From: Neorhodopirellula pilleata
Lineage (GTDB): Bacteria; Planctomycetota; Planctomycetia; Pirellulales; Pirellulaceae
Reading direction: 5' to 3'
Assembly (NCBI RefSeq): GCF_007859915.1
Contig: NZ_SJPM01000008.1
Coordinates: forward strand, 34,188-98,187
Length of the DNA: 64,000 nt
Part shown: in pieces, positions 27,477-36,710 of the stretch
Numbering within the stretch: position 1 is the first letter of the stretch
How the letters are laid out: every line of letters starts with the position of its first letter
Position numbers and translations under genes: made by a program
The notes under the pieces: model-generated
What the model saw: only the letters and a program-made list of their open reading frames with translations
What the model was told of the DNA's origin: nothing
Databases searched by the model: none

Positions 27477-30445
27477 TGACACCTCAAAGCGAGGAGAAGT
27501 ACTGCATCGGGATCGACCTAGGAACGACCAATTGCGTGCTCGCGTTCATTCGTCCCGCCGTTACCGAACAGGGTCATGGCGAACAGGGTCATGGCGAACA
27601 GGGTGAAGGTGGGCCGAGCGGACAGCGAGAGGTCGAAGTTTTTGCCGTTCCACAGTGGGTGGATCTGGGAACGATCCAAGCTCGCACCACTTTGCCGTCA
27701 TTTCACTACACATTCACCGACGCCGAACGCACCGCGTTACCGTCGGGCGGCGTGCCGTCGTTTTTAAAAAAATCCCCTAACGTGTGCGTCGGCGAGTTCG
27801 CCCGAATTGCCGGAACGAATCATCCGGGACGCTTGATCGCATCGGCCAAAAGCTGGCTCTCGCACGAAGGCGTTGATCGAACGGCCGACTTGCTGCCTTG
27901 GCATGGCGACGAGGACGTGCCCCGGCAATCACCCAAGTCGGCGTCGGCCAGTTATCTCGACCATTTGCGACGAGCGTGGGATGCCGCCCATCCAGAACAT
28001 CCGATGGCCGAGCAGGACGTCGTGATCACGCTGCCGGCCTCATTCGACGAAGTCGCTCGCGAGCTCACCGTCGCTGCGGCGGCCGAAGCCGGGTTACCAA
28101 AGATCCAATTAATCGAAGAGCCCCAGGCCGCTTTCTATGCGTGGTTGGATCGCAATCAATCGGATTGGACGCATCGTGTTCGAGTCGGACAGTCGATCTT
28201 GGTCTGCGACATCGGCGGTGGCACGACGGACTTGACGCTGATCCGCGTTCGAAAGGCGACGACCGCAGCGGCTGTCGGCACGAACGTCCTCGACGCACGC
28301 AACGCAGGGCAACCAGATTCTGCACCGGAGGCTAGCAGCGAAAGTCAGACGTTGCAGTTTCACCGCGTCGCCGTCGGCAAGCACTTGATCTTGGGCGGTG
28401 ATAACTTGGACCTCGCCGTAGCAAAGCTCGCCGAATCCAAGCTCGCCGCCCCGTTGGCGGCCCGCCAGTGGCAACGACTGGTCGCAGTCGCCCGCGATGC
28501 CAAAGAAACGATGCTCTCTCCGGGACGCCCGACCGCGACGACGTTGAACGTTGCCGGTGAAGGAGCCTCGTTGATCGGCGGATCGGTCTCGGTTTCCTTG
28601 ACCGCCGATGATATCGACGAAGCGTTGCTGGAGGGGTTCTTTCCCCCGGTCAGCTTGGACTCGCTCGTCGATCAAGAGCAAAGCGGTTTTCAAGAACTCG
28701 GCTTGCCGTACGCCACCGACCCGGCGATCACCAAGCACCTGGCTCAGTTTCTGCGTGACCACCGCGAAACCGGGCGGGACGATCCGGAAGTCGATTCCGA
28801 TCGCGTCGATCTCGTACTCTTCAATGGCGGCGTTTTGCGATCAAACGCCATCCAAGACCGAGTGATCGGTTGTTTGGCGAGTTGGTTTGCCGGCGATGTG
28901 TCCGATTGGAAACCGCAGGTCCTTGCGGCGCCTCGCTTGGACTTGTCGGTCGCCCAAGGTGCCGCCTATTACGCTCTGGTGCGGCGCGGCGAAGGTGTTC
29001 GCATCGCCGCCAATTTGGCCCGCACGTACTTCATGCAAATCAGCCAATCGCCACCGAGGGCGGTGTGCGTGATCCCGGCCGATGCCCAAGGCGGGCAACG
29101 CTATCGCATCGATTCACGGCCTATGAACTTGCGTGTCGGAACGCCGGTGCGGTTTCCACTTTGGGTCAGCAGCACGCGTTTGGTCGATCGACCGGGTGAC
29201 GTCGTCGAGATCGACGAATCAGAGATGACGGCACTGCCTCCCATCCAAACCGCTCTCCGCGATCAAAAACGTCGCAAAGAAGCATCGATGGAGATTGTCA
29301 TCGAGTCGGAACTTTCTGAAATAGGAACGATCGGATTGTTTTGCGTGGCGGTCGATCGAAGCCGAGGCGATGATGGTTTGCGCGTTACCGAAGAGGTGAA
29401 ACCGAAGCGTTGGAAACTGGATTTTGATATTCGAGCGACATTGGAAACCGACCGTGTATCCCACGAAGGATCCGGGGAGGCGTCGGGTATCCTCGATGAA
29501 GCAACCATCGACGCTTGTATCGCCGATATCCACGCCGTGTTTATCAACCAAACCGAAAAACCGTCGAAGCTGGTGAAACGTTTGCAAGCGACGTTGGAAA
29601 CCAAACGCGAGCATTGGCCACCCGTTTTGTTGCGAAAGATCTGGGAAGGTTTGATCGCGGTCGAACCCGCCCGGCGGTTGTCCGCGTCGCACGAAGCCCG
29701 CTGGCTGAATCTGCTTGGTTACTCACTGCGGCCAGGGTACGGCGTCGCCGTCGACGATTGGCGAACGAGCCAAACGTGGCGATTACTGCAAGGTAAGATC
29801 GCCCACGATGACGCACAAACTCGCGCCGAAACGATGATCCTGTGGCGTCGCATCTGTGGCGGGCTGACCGCCGGACAACAGTCCCAATTGTCCGCCAACC
29901 TGCGCAAGAACGCTTTGACCGGCGCGCGAGCCGAATCCGGGGAAACATTGGAAGCTTGGCGACTGGCGGGATCGCTGGAGCGTTTGCCGCAACATGAAAA
30001 ACAAGACCTCGCTCATTTGGCCATCGAACAGTTGCAGCGCAAGAAAGCCTTGCCGATTTATCCGGCGCTCTTTTGGGCGGTTGGACGTATTGCCAGTCGC
30101 CAACCCGGCTACGGCCCGATCAACCTTGCCGTTTCGGATCGGGAGGCCGCCTCGATTGTTTGTCGCTTGTTGGCGTTGCCGATCATGCAAAACGTCGGTG
30201 ACCAACGCTGGACCGACGCGATGAGGTCGTCGGCTTCGCTCGCCTTGACGCAAATCGCACGTCGTTGCCACGATCGGTTCCGCGACCTCGACGATGAGAT
30301 TCGCGAAGAAGTTTTGCGGCAATTATCTTTGCTGGACGCTCCGGCGCACTGGCACCAACTCGTCCGCGAAGGCGGTCAGTTTGATCACGAAGAACAGGCC
30401 GCAATCTTCGGTGACTCATTGCCTTTGGGGATTGAGCTTTCTTAA
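27476..30445 (+). CDS. Large Hsp70-like protein with helical C-terminal region (DUF3731 type)
   Basis: A 989-residue protein. The N-terminal ATPase has CIGIDLGTTNCVLAF (phosphate 1), ILVCDIGGGTTDLTLI (phosphate 2) and VLFNGGVLRSNAIQDR (adenosine motif), so nucleotide binding should be intact. Instead of the usual peptide-binding beta-sandwich and lid, the last 450 residues include a helical region with LLRKIWEGLIAVEPARR and LGYSLRPGYGV, as in long Hsp70s with the DUF3731 extension. Between the first two ATPase strands there is a 15-base tandem DNA repeat coding EQGHGEQGHGEQGEGG, a loop insertion. The start codon overlaps the previous stop (TAATG), so translation is coupled to the isomerase-like gene, a pairing with no obvious reason. 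Client proteins are unknown. Cytoplasmic. Confidence 0.88.
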
Positions 30446-30510
30446 AAGCCAATACAGAAAAGTACCGGGCGGCATCCGGCTGGCGGCTTGTTGATTTACT
30501 TAACCGTACC

Positions 30511-30552
30511 GTGTTAGCGGCGGTTTCCACGTCCGTTAACCGGGGTTAACGG
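30511..30552. repeat. Dispersed palindromic repeat, family B, copy 2
   Basis: It carries GTTAGCGGCGG and, further on, CCGTTAACCGGGGTTAACGG. Compared with copy 1 the right end is degenerate and runs straight into a family A element. Confidence 0.75.
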
Positions 30553-30674
30553 GCTGTTGATTTAGTTTGCATCGAAACCCGAAGCGTCAGCGAGGGATCC
30601 TTCAAAGAGAATTAATGGCGATGAATCCCTCGCTCACGCTTCGGGTTTCGATGAGGACTCAATCAACAGCTCGC
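30551..30674. repeat. Dispersed palindromic repeat, family A, copy 5
   Basis: The outer arms GGGCTGTTGATT and AATCAACAGCTCGC enclose CGAAACCCGAAGCGTCAG and the arm GCGAGGGAT, a spacer, then ATCCCTCGCTCACGCTTCGG and GTTTCGATGAGGACT. The right half is almost identical to that of the copy at 9.2 kb. It fills the gap between the convergent Hsp70-like and DUF4261 genes. Confidence 0.9.
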
Positions 30675-30745
30675 AAATTTCGCTAATGTTAAAGTTAAGC
30701 AACTTGACGCGGGAGTTTTGCAGCGGCCCATTGGGGAGTTTCTGT

Positions 30746-31684
30746 TTAGACGACGGCACACTCGGGCGGCACATCGCGGTCGTCTTGGGGAAGGCATCTT
30801 AGGACTTGTCGGGGGGGCGATACGATCGCGTCGTCACATAGAAAGACTTTCCAAATAACGTCCCCGGGGCCTTCCATCGAATCGCCGCTTTCGATCGGCT
30901 CTTCGCTTTCCTCGAGATAGCAGGTCACCAACCGCAAAAAATGTTCGACCTCGGCGAATTCGTAGGACTCGGCGTGAAAACAAGCCTCCACATCGAGCAG
31001 ATCCAACTGCGAATTGCCGACTGTATCCATGACGGTCCAATCGTTCTCAAGTTTGAATAAACGAACGTTCGACCACAGGTCTAACGGAGGAAAGTCGCCT
31101 TCTTCGGCGAGTTCAAAACTTTCATTCAGGGTTTTGAGATCGCGGAGGACTTCGCCGTTGGGGTTGAAGTAGCAGATCGCCTGGGGCAATTCGGTTAGCG
31201 CGGCGGCCACTTCGGTGACCAGTGCCAACTCATCAAAAGCCTCATATCCCTCAGGAATGACGGGCAGATCGTCATCGTCTTCCCCGAGCACATAGGACGA
31301 ACGCACCCGCACGAAACCGATCGGAGAATCCCCTAAATTGCGGCCTTCTTCCCAAACCCACGATTGTTCGCGGGCGCGGTCCAGGCAGCCGGGGTAGGTG
31401 TGCGGGCCGAAGCTACCCAGTCCCCAGCCGGCAAATAGCTCGGGGGCAGTGTCCGGATCGCCCATTGTGTCGGGCCATGGCTGATCAACGATGTCGACGA
31501 CTACCTTGCCGCCTCCGTCTTCGTCCATGTTCAACAGCACCGCAGGGCCGAGGAACGTCCAGTCCTCGGACGGTTCGATCGGATCGGATGGGAAAAAGTC
31601 GCTAAGGCAATCGGCGACCTCTTGGATCGACACGGGCTGTCGCAGTAAAACCATGATGCCTTGGGTGAAGAGTCCCTTAGCCAT
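30746..31684 (-). CDS. DUF4261-domain protein
   Basis: A 312-residue soluble, strongly acidic protein without a signal peptide or membrane segment. The start at 31684 (MAKGLFTQGIMVLL) is preceded by AAGGAC at a good distance; the frame extends further upstream but that part is Arg-rich and overlaps the divergent gene. Residues about 1-80 and the C-terminal part (SYEFAEVEHFLRLVTCYLEE, then IWKVFLCDD) look like the DUF4261 family, which I recognise only moderately. No catalytic motif can be pointed out. Transcribed divergently from the YdcF-like gene with only 45 bases between starts. Confidence 0.65.
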   Translation of the reverse strand: MAKGLFTQGIMVLLRQPVSIQEVADCLSDFFPSDPIEPSEDWTFLGPAVLLNMDEDGGGKVVVDIVDQPWPDTMGDPDTAPELFAGWGLGSFGPHTYPGCLDRAREQSWVWEEGRNLGDSPIGFVRVRSSYVLGEDDDDLPVIPEGYEAFDELALVTEVAAALTELPQAICYFNPNGEVLRDLKTLNESFELAEEGDFPPLDLWSNVRLFKLENDWTVMDTVGNSQLDLLDVEACFHAESYEFAEVEHFLRLVTCYLEESEEPIESGDSMEGPGDVIWKVFLCDDAIVSPPRQVLRCLPQDDRDVPPECAVV

Positions 31685-31729
31685 ACTTAAGTCCTTCGAA
31701 AAGAAGTTGGAAATCCACCGGGAGTTTAG

Positions 31730-32746
31730 GTGTTCAGCATTCCGCGAGAAACCGGGGCAAAGTCGACGTCGTCGGATTCGCCGCAGAAAATCGAAAATTC
31801 CGATTCCCAATTAGCGCGACGGGATCCGCCGACTCGCCCCGACGCACCCGTTCGACGGGGAAGGCTCCGCCGATGGCGGCTGATCGGATGGTTGGCATTA
31901 ACGGCACTATTACCAGTTAGCATCTTTCTGGTCACGTATTGGCAGCAGGGATTTGTCGCCGCCGGCCGCGCCGGGACCACGATGGTGATGCCGGTCGGCT
32001 GGGTTTGGTTATTTTTGTGGGCGGGGACGACCTATTTCGGATTGCTCGGTCAACGCCGGCAATCGATCGGCTGGGTGTTTTTGTTCCTGATCTGGACTGC
32101 TGTGGGCAATGGGCAAGTCGCGGGCACGGTGCTTGGATGGGTCGAGTCGCCGCTGCCGACCGCATCCGATCCTGCTTTCGAGAAGCGAGGTTTGGATGCA
32201 AGACTGGACGGGCTGGTCACGCTCGGCGGATCGGCGAACTGGGTCGTGGAAGATTTTCCGGAAGTGAACGGGGATGGCGAGCGGATTTTGTCGGCCGCCC
32301 AGATCTATCATGCTGGGATGACTCGAACGATTATCACGACGGGTTCATCGACCGATGGAATCGCCCATCCATGCGAAATCGCGAAAGATTTATTGATTTC
32401 TCTGGGCATTCCTGACGAGCGTATCTTTTTGATTCCAGGGGTCAACACGCAAGCCGAGATGGAATCCCTGGCCGCGTTTTTGGAAGCTCCGCCGACAGCA
32501 TGGCGAGACTTGGTAGAGAGCCCCACCGATCCGAAGATGGGATTGGTGACCAGCGCGTTCCACATGCCAAGGGCGTTGCGATTGGCGCAAGATCATGGTT
32601 TAGACCTCGTCGCGATCCCCTGCGCTTTTCGAGTCGAGTACACGGAGCGGCCTTGGAAAGCAGCCGATTGGATCCCCACGTCGGAAAACCAATCCAAGCT
32701 CGGGCTGGCGTTCAAGGAGGCGATTGCGTGGACGCTCGGGCGATGA
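31730..32746 (+). CDS. YdcF/ElyC-like (DUF218) membrane protein
   Basis: A 338-residue protein with a GTG start preceded by GGGAG five bases away. A basic Pro/Arg-rich N-terminus is followed by two to three membrane helices (LIGWLALTALLPVSIFLVTY; MVMPVGWVWLFLWAGTTYFG; IGWVFLFLIWTAVG). The DUF218 domain follows: DGLVTLGGSANW, AAQIYHAGMTRTIITTG, LGIPDERIFLIPGVNTQAE and VTSAFHMPRALRLAQ. This family includes ElyC and SanA, which are tied to envelope and peptidoglycan-precursor upkeep; the biochemical activity is not settled. The last 35 bases overlap the 3' end of the convergent membrane-protein gene. Confidence 0.85.
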   Translation: MFSIPRETGAKSTSSDSPQKIENSDSQLARRDPPTRPDAPVRRGRLRRWRLIGWLALTALLPVSIFLVTYWQQGFVAAGRAGTTMVMPVGWVWLFLWAGTTYFGLLGQRRQSIGWVFLFLIWTAVGNGQVAGTVLGWVESPLPTASDPAFEKRGLDARLDGLVTLGGSANWVVEDFPEVNGDGERILSAAQIYHAGMTRTIITTGSSTDGIAHPCEIAKDLLISLGIPDERIFLIPGVNTQAEMESLAAFLEAPPTAWRDLVESPTDPKMGLVTSAFHMPRALRLAQDHGLDLVAIPCAFRVEYTERPWKAADWIPTSENQSKLGLAFKEAIAWTLGR

Positions 32747-33515
32747 TCGGATGCCATCGTAGTACGTACAAGGCGATGAGTTGAGCGACCGTGAAACTGG
32801 CCGTCATCCCGATCAAAAGGTTGACTCCAAGATGATTCGACAGCGGCAAACCGAGCAACGCCCAGGTTGAAAAACATCCCGCCGAGAGAGCCAGCAATCC
32901 GATCGCCGATTCGCATCCGTGGGCGGCCCAACGCAGATCTTGGCGATGCACGGACGCTCTCAAAAATCCCAGCAAGGCTGCTTCACCGATCAACCAAAAC
33001 GCGTAAAGAACGGCCAAAAATAAGGTCAACAAATTCATCGAGAACGCACCGCCATGGACCCTGCTGAGGACGCGGAAGGCGACCGCGACCAGCAGAACCT
33101 TGCATACATTGGCAATCCACAAATAGACGCGTTCCCGTCGCGGCGTGAAACTGCACAGCACGCCTCCGAGTAGTCCGATCGAAATCACGCCCAGTAAAAC
33201 TTGGCAACGTAGTTCATGAGATTGAATGTATCGCGATAGGCTTCTTCCCGAATTTTGACTTGGCCGACCCAGCATTTCCGCCGTCATCGAGAATCCGAAG
33301 TTCAGCGATGTGTCTTGGTGAAATGAGTAAGCGAGCGCCAGCCAAACGATCGGGAGTATCACGAAATAACCTGTCAAAACGAAACGCCCCGCTTGGGAAA
33401 TCCGCCGAGCTGACTCCGGAATCATTTCATCGAGTTTCAAGCTGTCGGGCTGCGAAACTTCGTTTGTCGCCGGCGACTCGATCAGGTGACTGGATTGGTA
33501 GGGATTGGCGTTCAC
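32712..33515 (-). CDS. Hypothetical multi-pass membrane protein
   Basis: A 267-residue protein with a hydrophilic 45-residue N-terminus and about six membrane helices: FVLTGYFVILPIVWLALAYS, VLLGVISIGLLGGVLC, VCKVLLVAVAFRVL, LLTLFLAVLYAFWLIGEAAL, AIGLLALSAGCFSTWALLG and LIGMTASFTVAQLIALYVL. No family is recognised. Its 3' end overlaps the YdcF-like gene by 35 bases on the opposite strand. Its start faces the lipoprotein gene, so the two share the 165-base gap 33516-33681 as promoter region. Confidence 0.65.
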   Translation of the reverse strand: MNANPYQSSHLIESPATNEVSQPDSLKLDEMIPESARRISQAGRFVLTGYFVILPIVWLALAYSFHQDTSLNFGFSMTAEMLGRPSQNSGRSLSRYIQSHELRCQVLLGVISIGLLGGVLCSFTPRRERVYLWIANVCKVLLVAVAFRVLSRVHGGAFSMNLLTLFLAVLYAFWLIGEAALLGFLRASVHRQDLRWAAHGCESAIGLLALSAGCFSTWALLGLPLSNHLGVNLLIGMTASFTVAQLIALYVLRWHPIIARASTQSPP

Positions 33516-33681
33516 GGACGAAAATGGCCCCAGGGAAGAAAACCGGTCGGATTTTTGGAATTATCCGCAAGATCGTCACAGTTTGACACGATACAGGTAC
33601 TACGCAAGCGAACCGTTTGTATTGCCTCAACAGGTTTGGGCCAACGCGATGAACACGACGAAACCACGGAAGGTTGCTCGG

Positions 33682-34269
33682 ATGACCCGGAAATTAAACA
33701 CGACCCAAACTCGCCTCACATTCACGATGATGGCGATACTCGCGATCACCTCCAGCGGTTGCTACGGCCTTGGCGGCAGCAACATCAGCTTGGGCTTTTT
33801 GGAATTCCCGATTCCGGTCAGCCCGGCCCAGCAATTCGAGTTGGAACAAAAGTTCCACAATAAAGAACGCTATGACCGCGTCCCGATTTTGGGCCCGACT
33901 ACATCAGGTGGTGCTCCCGTGGCGCTCGATCCGCCTAGCGACGACGAAGTCATGGTGGCATTGGAACAGGCACGTCCGGTCAACGGCGGAATTCCGTTGT
34001 TCTGGGAGACCCAACGTAACGACGTTCGGATCATTAAAGAAAAAATTGCCGACTACGTGGATCCACCCCGGTTCTACCCTTTGATCGGCCCGGCCCAACT
34101 GCATCATGCTCACTACAAATGCACGATCTATTTCGACGAGGTCACGATCATCGGCTACCCCGTTCCGCACACGCTGCACGACCGCGAATCGATCGAAGTG
34201 GTCTACATCGACCACAACCACTTCCACATGGTTGGCGACGTCGAACCCTACACGACGCCTAATTTGTAG
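33682..34269 (+). CDS. Hypothetical lipoprotein
   Basis: A 195-residue protein. From the ATG at 33682 (GGAAGG eight bases before) a basic start leads to a hydrophobic stretch and a lipobox-like LAITSSGC, so it is probably lipid-modified and anchored in a membrane. An in-frame Met at 33649 is the alternative start. The mature part is not a known family to me; it is rich in His, Tyr and Pro, with HHAHYKCTIYFDEVTI and DHNHFHMVGDVEPYTT, a His cluster that could bind metal (inference). It precedes the MoxR operon by 80 bases on the same strand. Confidence 0.65.
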   Translation: MTRKLNTTQTRLTFTMMAILAITSSGCYGLGGSNISLGFLEFPIPVSPAQQFELEQKFHNKERYDRVPILGPTTSGGAPVALDPPSDDEVMVALEQARPVNGGIPLFWETQRNDVRIIKEKIADYVDPPRFYPLIGPAQLHHAHYKCTIYFDEVTIIGYPVPHTLHDRESIEVVYIDHNHFHMVGDVEPYTTPNL

Positions 34270-34349
34270 GCGTCCGATAGGATTTTGAGCCGTCAGACAC
34301 TAAACTTGGATTTGACAATCTTCTCTAGCTCCTCGATCCAGTCAAATCC

Positions 34350-35309
34350 ATGGTCCAACGGGACGCCGTCCAACGCGACGCCTTTGAAACGTGCAAAATC
34401 CTTCGTGACAATATCGGCAAAGTCGTCTTGGGCAAAGACGAACTGATTGATTTGCTGATTGTCGCGACGATGGCTGGGGAGCATGTTCTGCTCGAGGATG
34501 TTCCCGGCGTCGGCAAGACTTTGGCGGCCAAAGCTCTCGCCCATAGCCTCGACGGCAAGTTCGCGCGATTGCAGTTCACCCCGGATTTGTTGCCCAGCGA
34601 TATCACCGGCAGCATGATCTATCGCGCCGCGTCGGGCGAGTTTGAGTTTTCGCCAGGGCCGATTTTTGCGAACGTCGTTTTGGCCGATGAGATCAACCGC
34701 GCCCCGCCACGGACCCAGTCCGCGTTGCTCGAGGCGATGAGCGAAGGCCAAGTGACCGTTGACGGGGTGACTCACCCGCTGCCCAAGCCTTTCATCGTCA
34801 TCGCCACGCAAAACCCGTTCGAGTACGAAGGCACGTATTCGCTGCCGGAGAGTCAACTGGATCGGTTTTTGTTGCGAACCTCGATCGGGTATCCGGTTCG
34901 CGAAATTGAGCGGGAAGTGATGACGACCCACCGTCGCGGCGAGCCGGTCGATCAATTGCAAAGTGTTCTTTCGTCCGAGGAGATCCTGGCGGTTCAGCAA
35001 ACCGTCGGCGACGTTCGTTTTGACAGTTCGTTGACCGATTATCTGCTAGATATCGTCGCGGCGACTCGCCAACACGAGGCGTTTCAAGTCGGTGTCAGTA
35101 CGCGGGGTGCATTGAGTTTTTATCGGGGTTGTCAGGCGCTTGCGGTCCTGCGAGGCCGCGACTACATCATTCCCGATGATATCAAGCGGCTCGCAGTGCC
35201 CGCGTTGGCCCACCGTGTGCTCCCCGAAGGTGTTTTTCAAGGCGGAAGCCGCTCGGTCGTTGAGCAACAATTGGCCGACCTGATCGAGCCGATTCCTGTC
35301 CCAGTATAA
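34350..35309 (+). CDS. MoxR-family AAA+ ATPase
   Basis: A 319-residue AAA+ protein of the AAA_3/MoxR group. It shows LLEDVPGVGKTLAAKALA (Walker A), RLQFTPDLLPSDITG, LADEINRAPPRTQSALLEAM (Walker B and following), VIATQNPFEYEGTYSLPESQ (sensor 1) and the VSTRGALSFYRGCQALA lid. MoxR proteins act as chaperones that help assemble or activate partners carrying von Willebrand A or DUF58 domains. It is first of an operon with the DUF58 and transglutaminase genes, which is the usual MoxR-DUF58-TgpA arrangement. No strong ribosome site is seen before the ATG at 34350. Confidence 0.93.
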   Translation: MVQRDAVQRDAFETCKILRDNIGKVVLGKDELIDLLIVATMAGEHVLLEDVPGVGKTLAAKALAHSLDGKFARLQFTPDLLPSDITGSMIYRAASGEFEFSPGPIFANVVLADEINRAPPRTQSALLEAMSEGQVTVDGVTHPLPKPFIVIATQNPFEYEGTYSLPESQLDRFLLRTSIGYPVREIEREVMTTHRRGEPVDQLQSVLSSEEILAVQQTVGDVRFDSSLTDYLLDIVAATRQHEAFQVGVSTRGALSFYRGCQALAVLRGRDYIIPDDIKRLAVPALAHRVLPEGVFQGGSRSVVEQQLADLIEPIPVPV

Positions 35310-35318
35310 TTGAATCCC

Positions 35319-36710
35319 ATGGATCGACGCAGCACTCGCCATCGACTGACGCGGCTTGGCTTTCAAGTGATGTTGATCGGTTTATTCGGAATGCTCGGTG
35401 GGTCACTTAATGGTTTGAACCTTTTGATCGTCGTCGCTGCGATGGTCCTGGCGACGCTGTTCACTCAGTGGCGGATGAGCCGAGCGATGATCGATTCGTT
35501 GCGGATTGATCGGCGGATGCCAGCGGAAGCTTTTGCGGGAAAGCCGGTTCGCATTCGTTATCAAGTCAACAACGAGAACCGCTTGATGCCGCTTTGGTTG
35601 ATCCGGCTTGAAGACGGGTTGCAACGCATCACCACTTCGCAGAACGAGAACGAGACGAACTCTTCGATCGGCATTCGTAGCGGCAACACTGCGAAGAGGC
35701 GGGGCCATGTTGAAAACGGCGGTGGCTTTCGCGGAACCATCGAGCGTTTACTGAGTAACCGTTCCGGAACTGCCGAAGATCCAGGATTCCAGCGAACATC
35801 GACCAGCGTTGGGCTGTTGATGCCGGGCCAAACCACCAGTGCGTTCTACGACATCACAACGTATCATCGCGGGCGTTACCGCCTTGGCCGTTGGCATGTT
35901 TCGACGTTGGCTCCCTTCGCACTTTCAAACGCATACCGCGAGTCGATTCGTGAAGAAGATTTCATGGATGTGTACCCGAAGTTGCTACGCCTTCAGCGGA
36001 CTTGGCAACGATTGATGCCCAGCCGGATCGGGAATGTTTCCTCGACGGCCCAGCGTCAAGGACCGTCCGACGATGTCTTTTTTGGCCTTCGCGAATACCG
36101 CTATGGCGATAGCCCCCGACATATACACTGGCGAACAACGGCGCGTTTGGGCGAACCGGCCGTCAGGCAATTCGAACAACAACGTCAATATGACTTGTGC
36201 TTACTCGTGGATGCGTGGTCGTCCTCGACAGACGACGATGCCCGCAAAAAGCCGATCGCGTTGAATGCTAACGGGACGAGCGTTGAGTCCGATGAAATGG
36301 CTGAGCGGGCGATCAGTTTGGCGGCGTCGGTCCTCGTTGAACTCTCCCAAGGCAGCCACAGTCGCGTGTTGTTGGTGGTGGCGGGCAAGGAAATCGAGGT
36401 GGTCACCAGCGGTGCATCGCAGGCCGGCTTGAGACGCATGCTGCAATCGCTCGCGCGGGTTCAAGTTGCTTCCCACGTTCCACTGAGTGATGCGATCTTG
36501 CAAGCGTCCTCAGCAGTGAAACGATTGCCCGACATGGTCGTGATGAGTTCGCGATCGCAGACCCGCGCTGTCGCATCCGATGCCGCCACTTCGTTATCAC
36601 TGAAACGATGGAAAGCGCGTTCTCAGTTAATTTGGGTGGACGTCACTCACAAAGACTTTTCCCGATGGGCCGTTGATGGACCGTTTCATGGGGCTTTGAG
36701 TAATCAATGA
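35319..36710 (+). CDS. DUF58-domain protein
   Basis: A 463-residue protein with two closely spaced membrane helices near the N-terminus (FQVMLIGLFGMLGGSLNGLN, then LLIVVAAMVLATLF). A beta-rich middle part leads to the DUF58 core: DVFFGLREYRYGDSPRHIHW followed by RTTARLGEPAVRQFEQ, then a vWA-like stretch starting LCLLVDAWSS. Such proteins are taken to be partners of MoxR ATPases in envelope processes, without a proven reaction. Either the TTG at 35310, abutting the MoxR stop, or the ATG at 35319 may start it; the ATG is preferred. The last four bases (ATGA) overlap the next start. Confidence 0.9.
   Translation: MDRRSTRHRLTRLGFQVMLIGLFGMLGGSLNGLNLLIVVAAMVLATLFTQWRMSRAMIDSLRIDRRMPAEAFAGKPVRIRYQVNNENRLMPLWLIRLEDGLQRITTSQNENETNSSIGIRSGNTAKRRGHVENGGGFRGTIERLLSNRSGTAEDPGFQRTSTSVGLLMPGQTTSAFYDITTYHRGRYRLGRWHVSTLAPFALSNAYRESIREEDFMDVYPKLLRLQRTWQRLMPSRIGNVSSTAQRQGPSDDVFFGLREYRYGDSPRHIHWRTTARLGEPAVRQFEQQRQYDLCLLVDAWSSSTDDDARKKPIALNANGTSVESDEMAERAISLAASVLVELSQGSHSRVLLVVAGKEIEVVTSGASQAGLRRMLQSLARVQVASHVPLSDAILQASSAVKRLPDMVVMSSRSQTRAVASDAATSLSLKRWKARSQLIWVDVTHKDFSRWAVDGPFHGALSNQ

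Noticed and set aside
34293..35000. 235-codon minus-strand frame opposite moxR
   Set aside because: It lies fully antisense to a well-supported MoxR gene and shows no domain; it is a shadow of the codon pattern.
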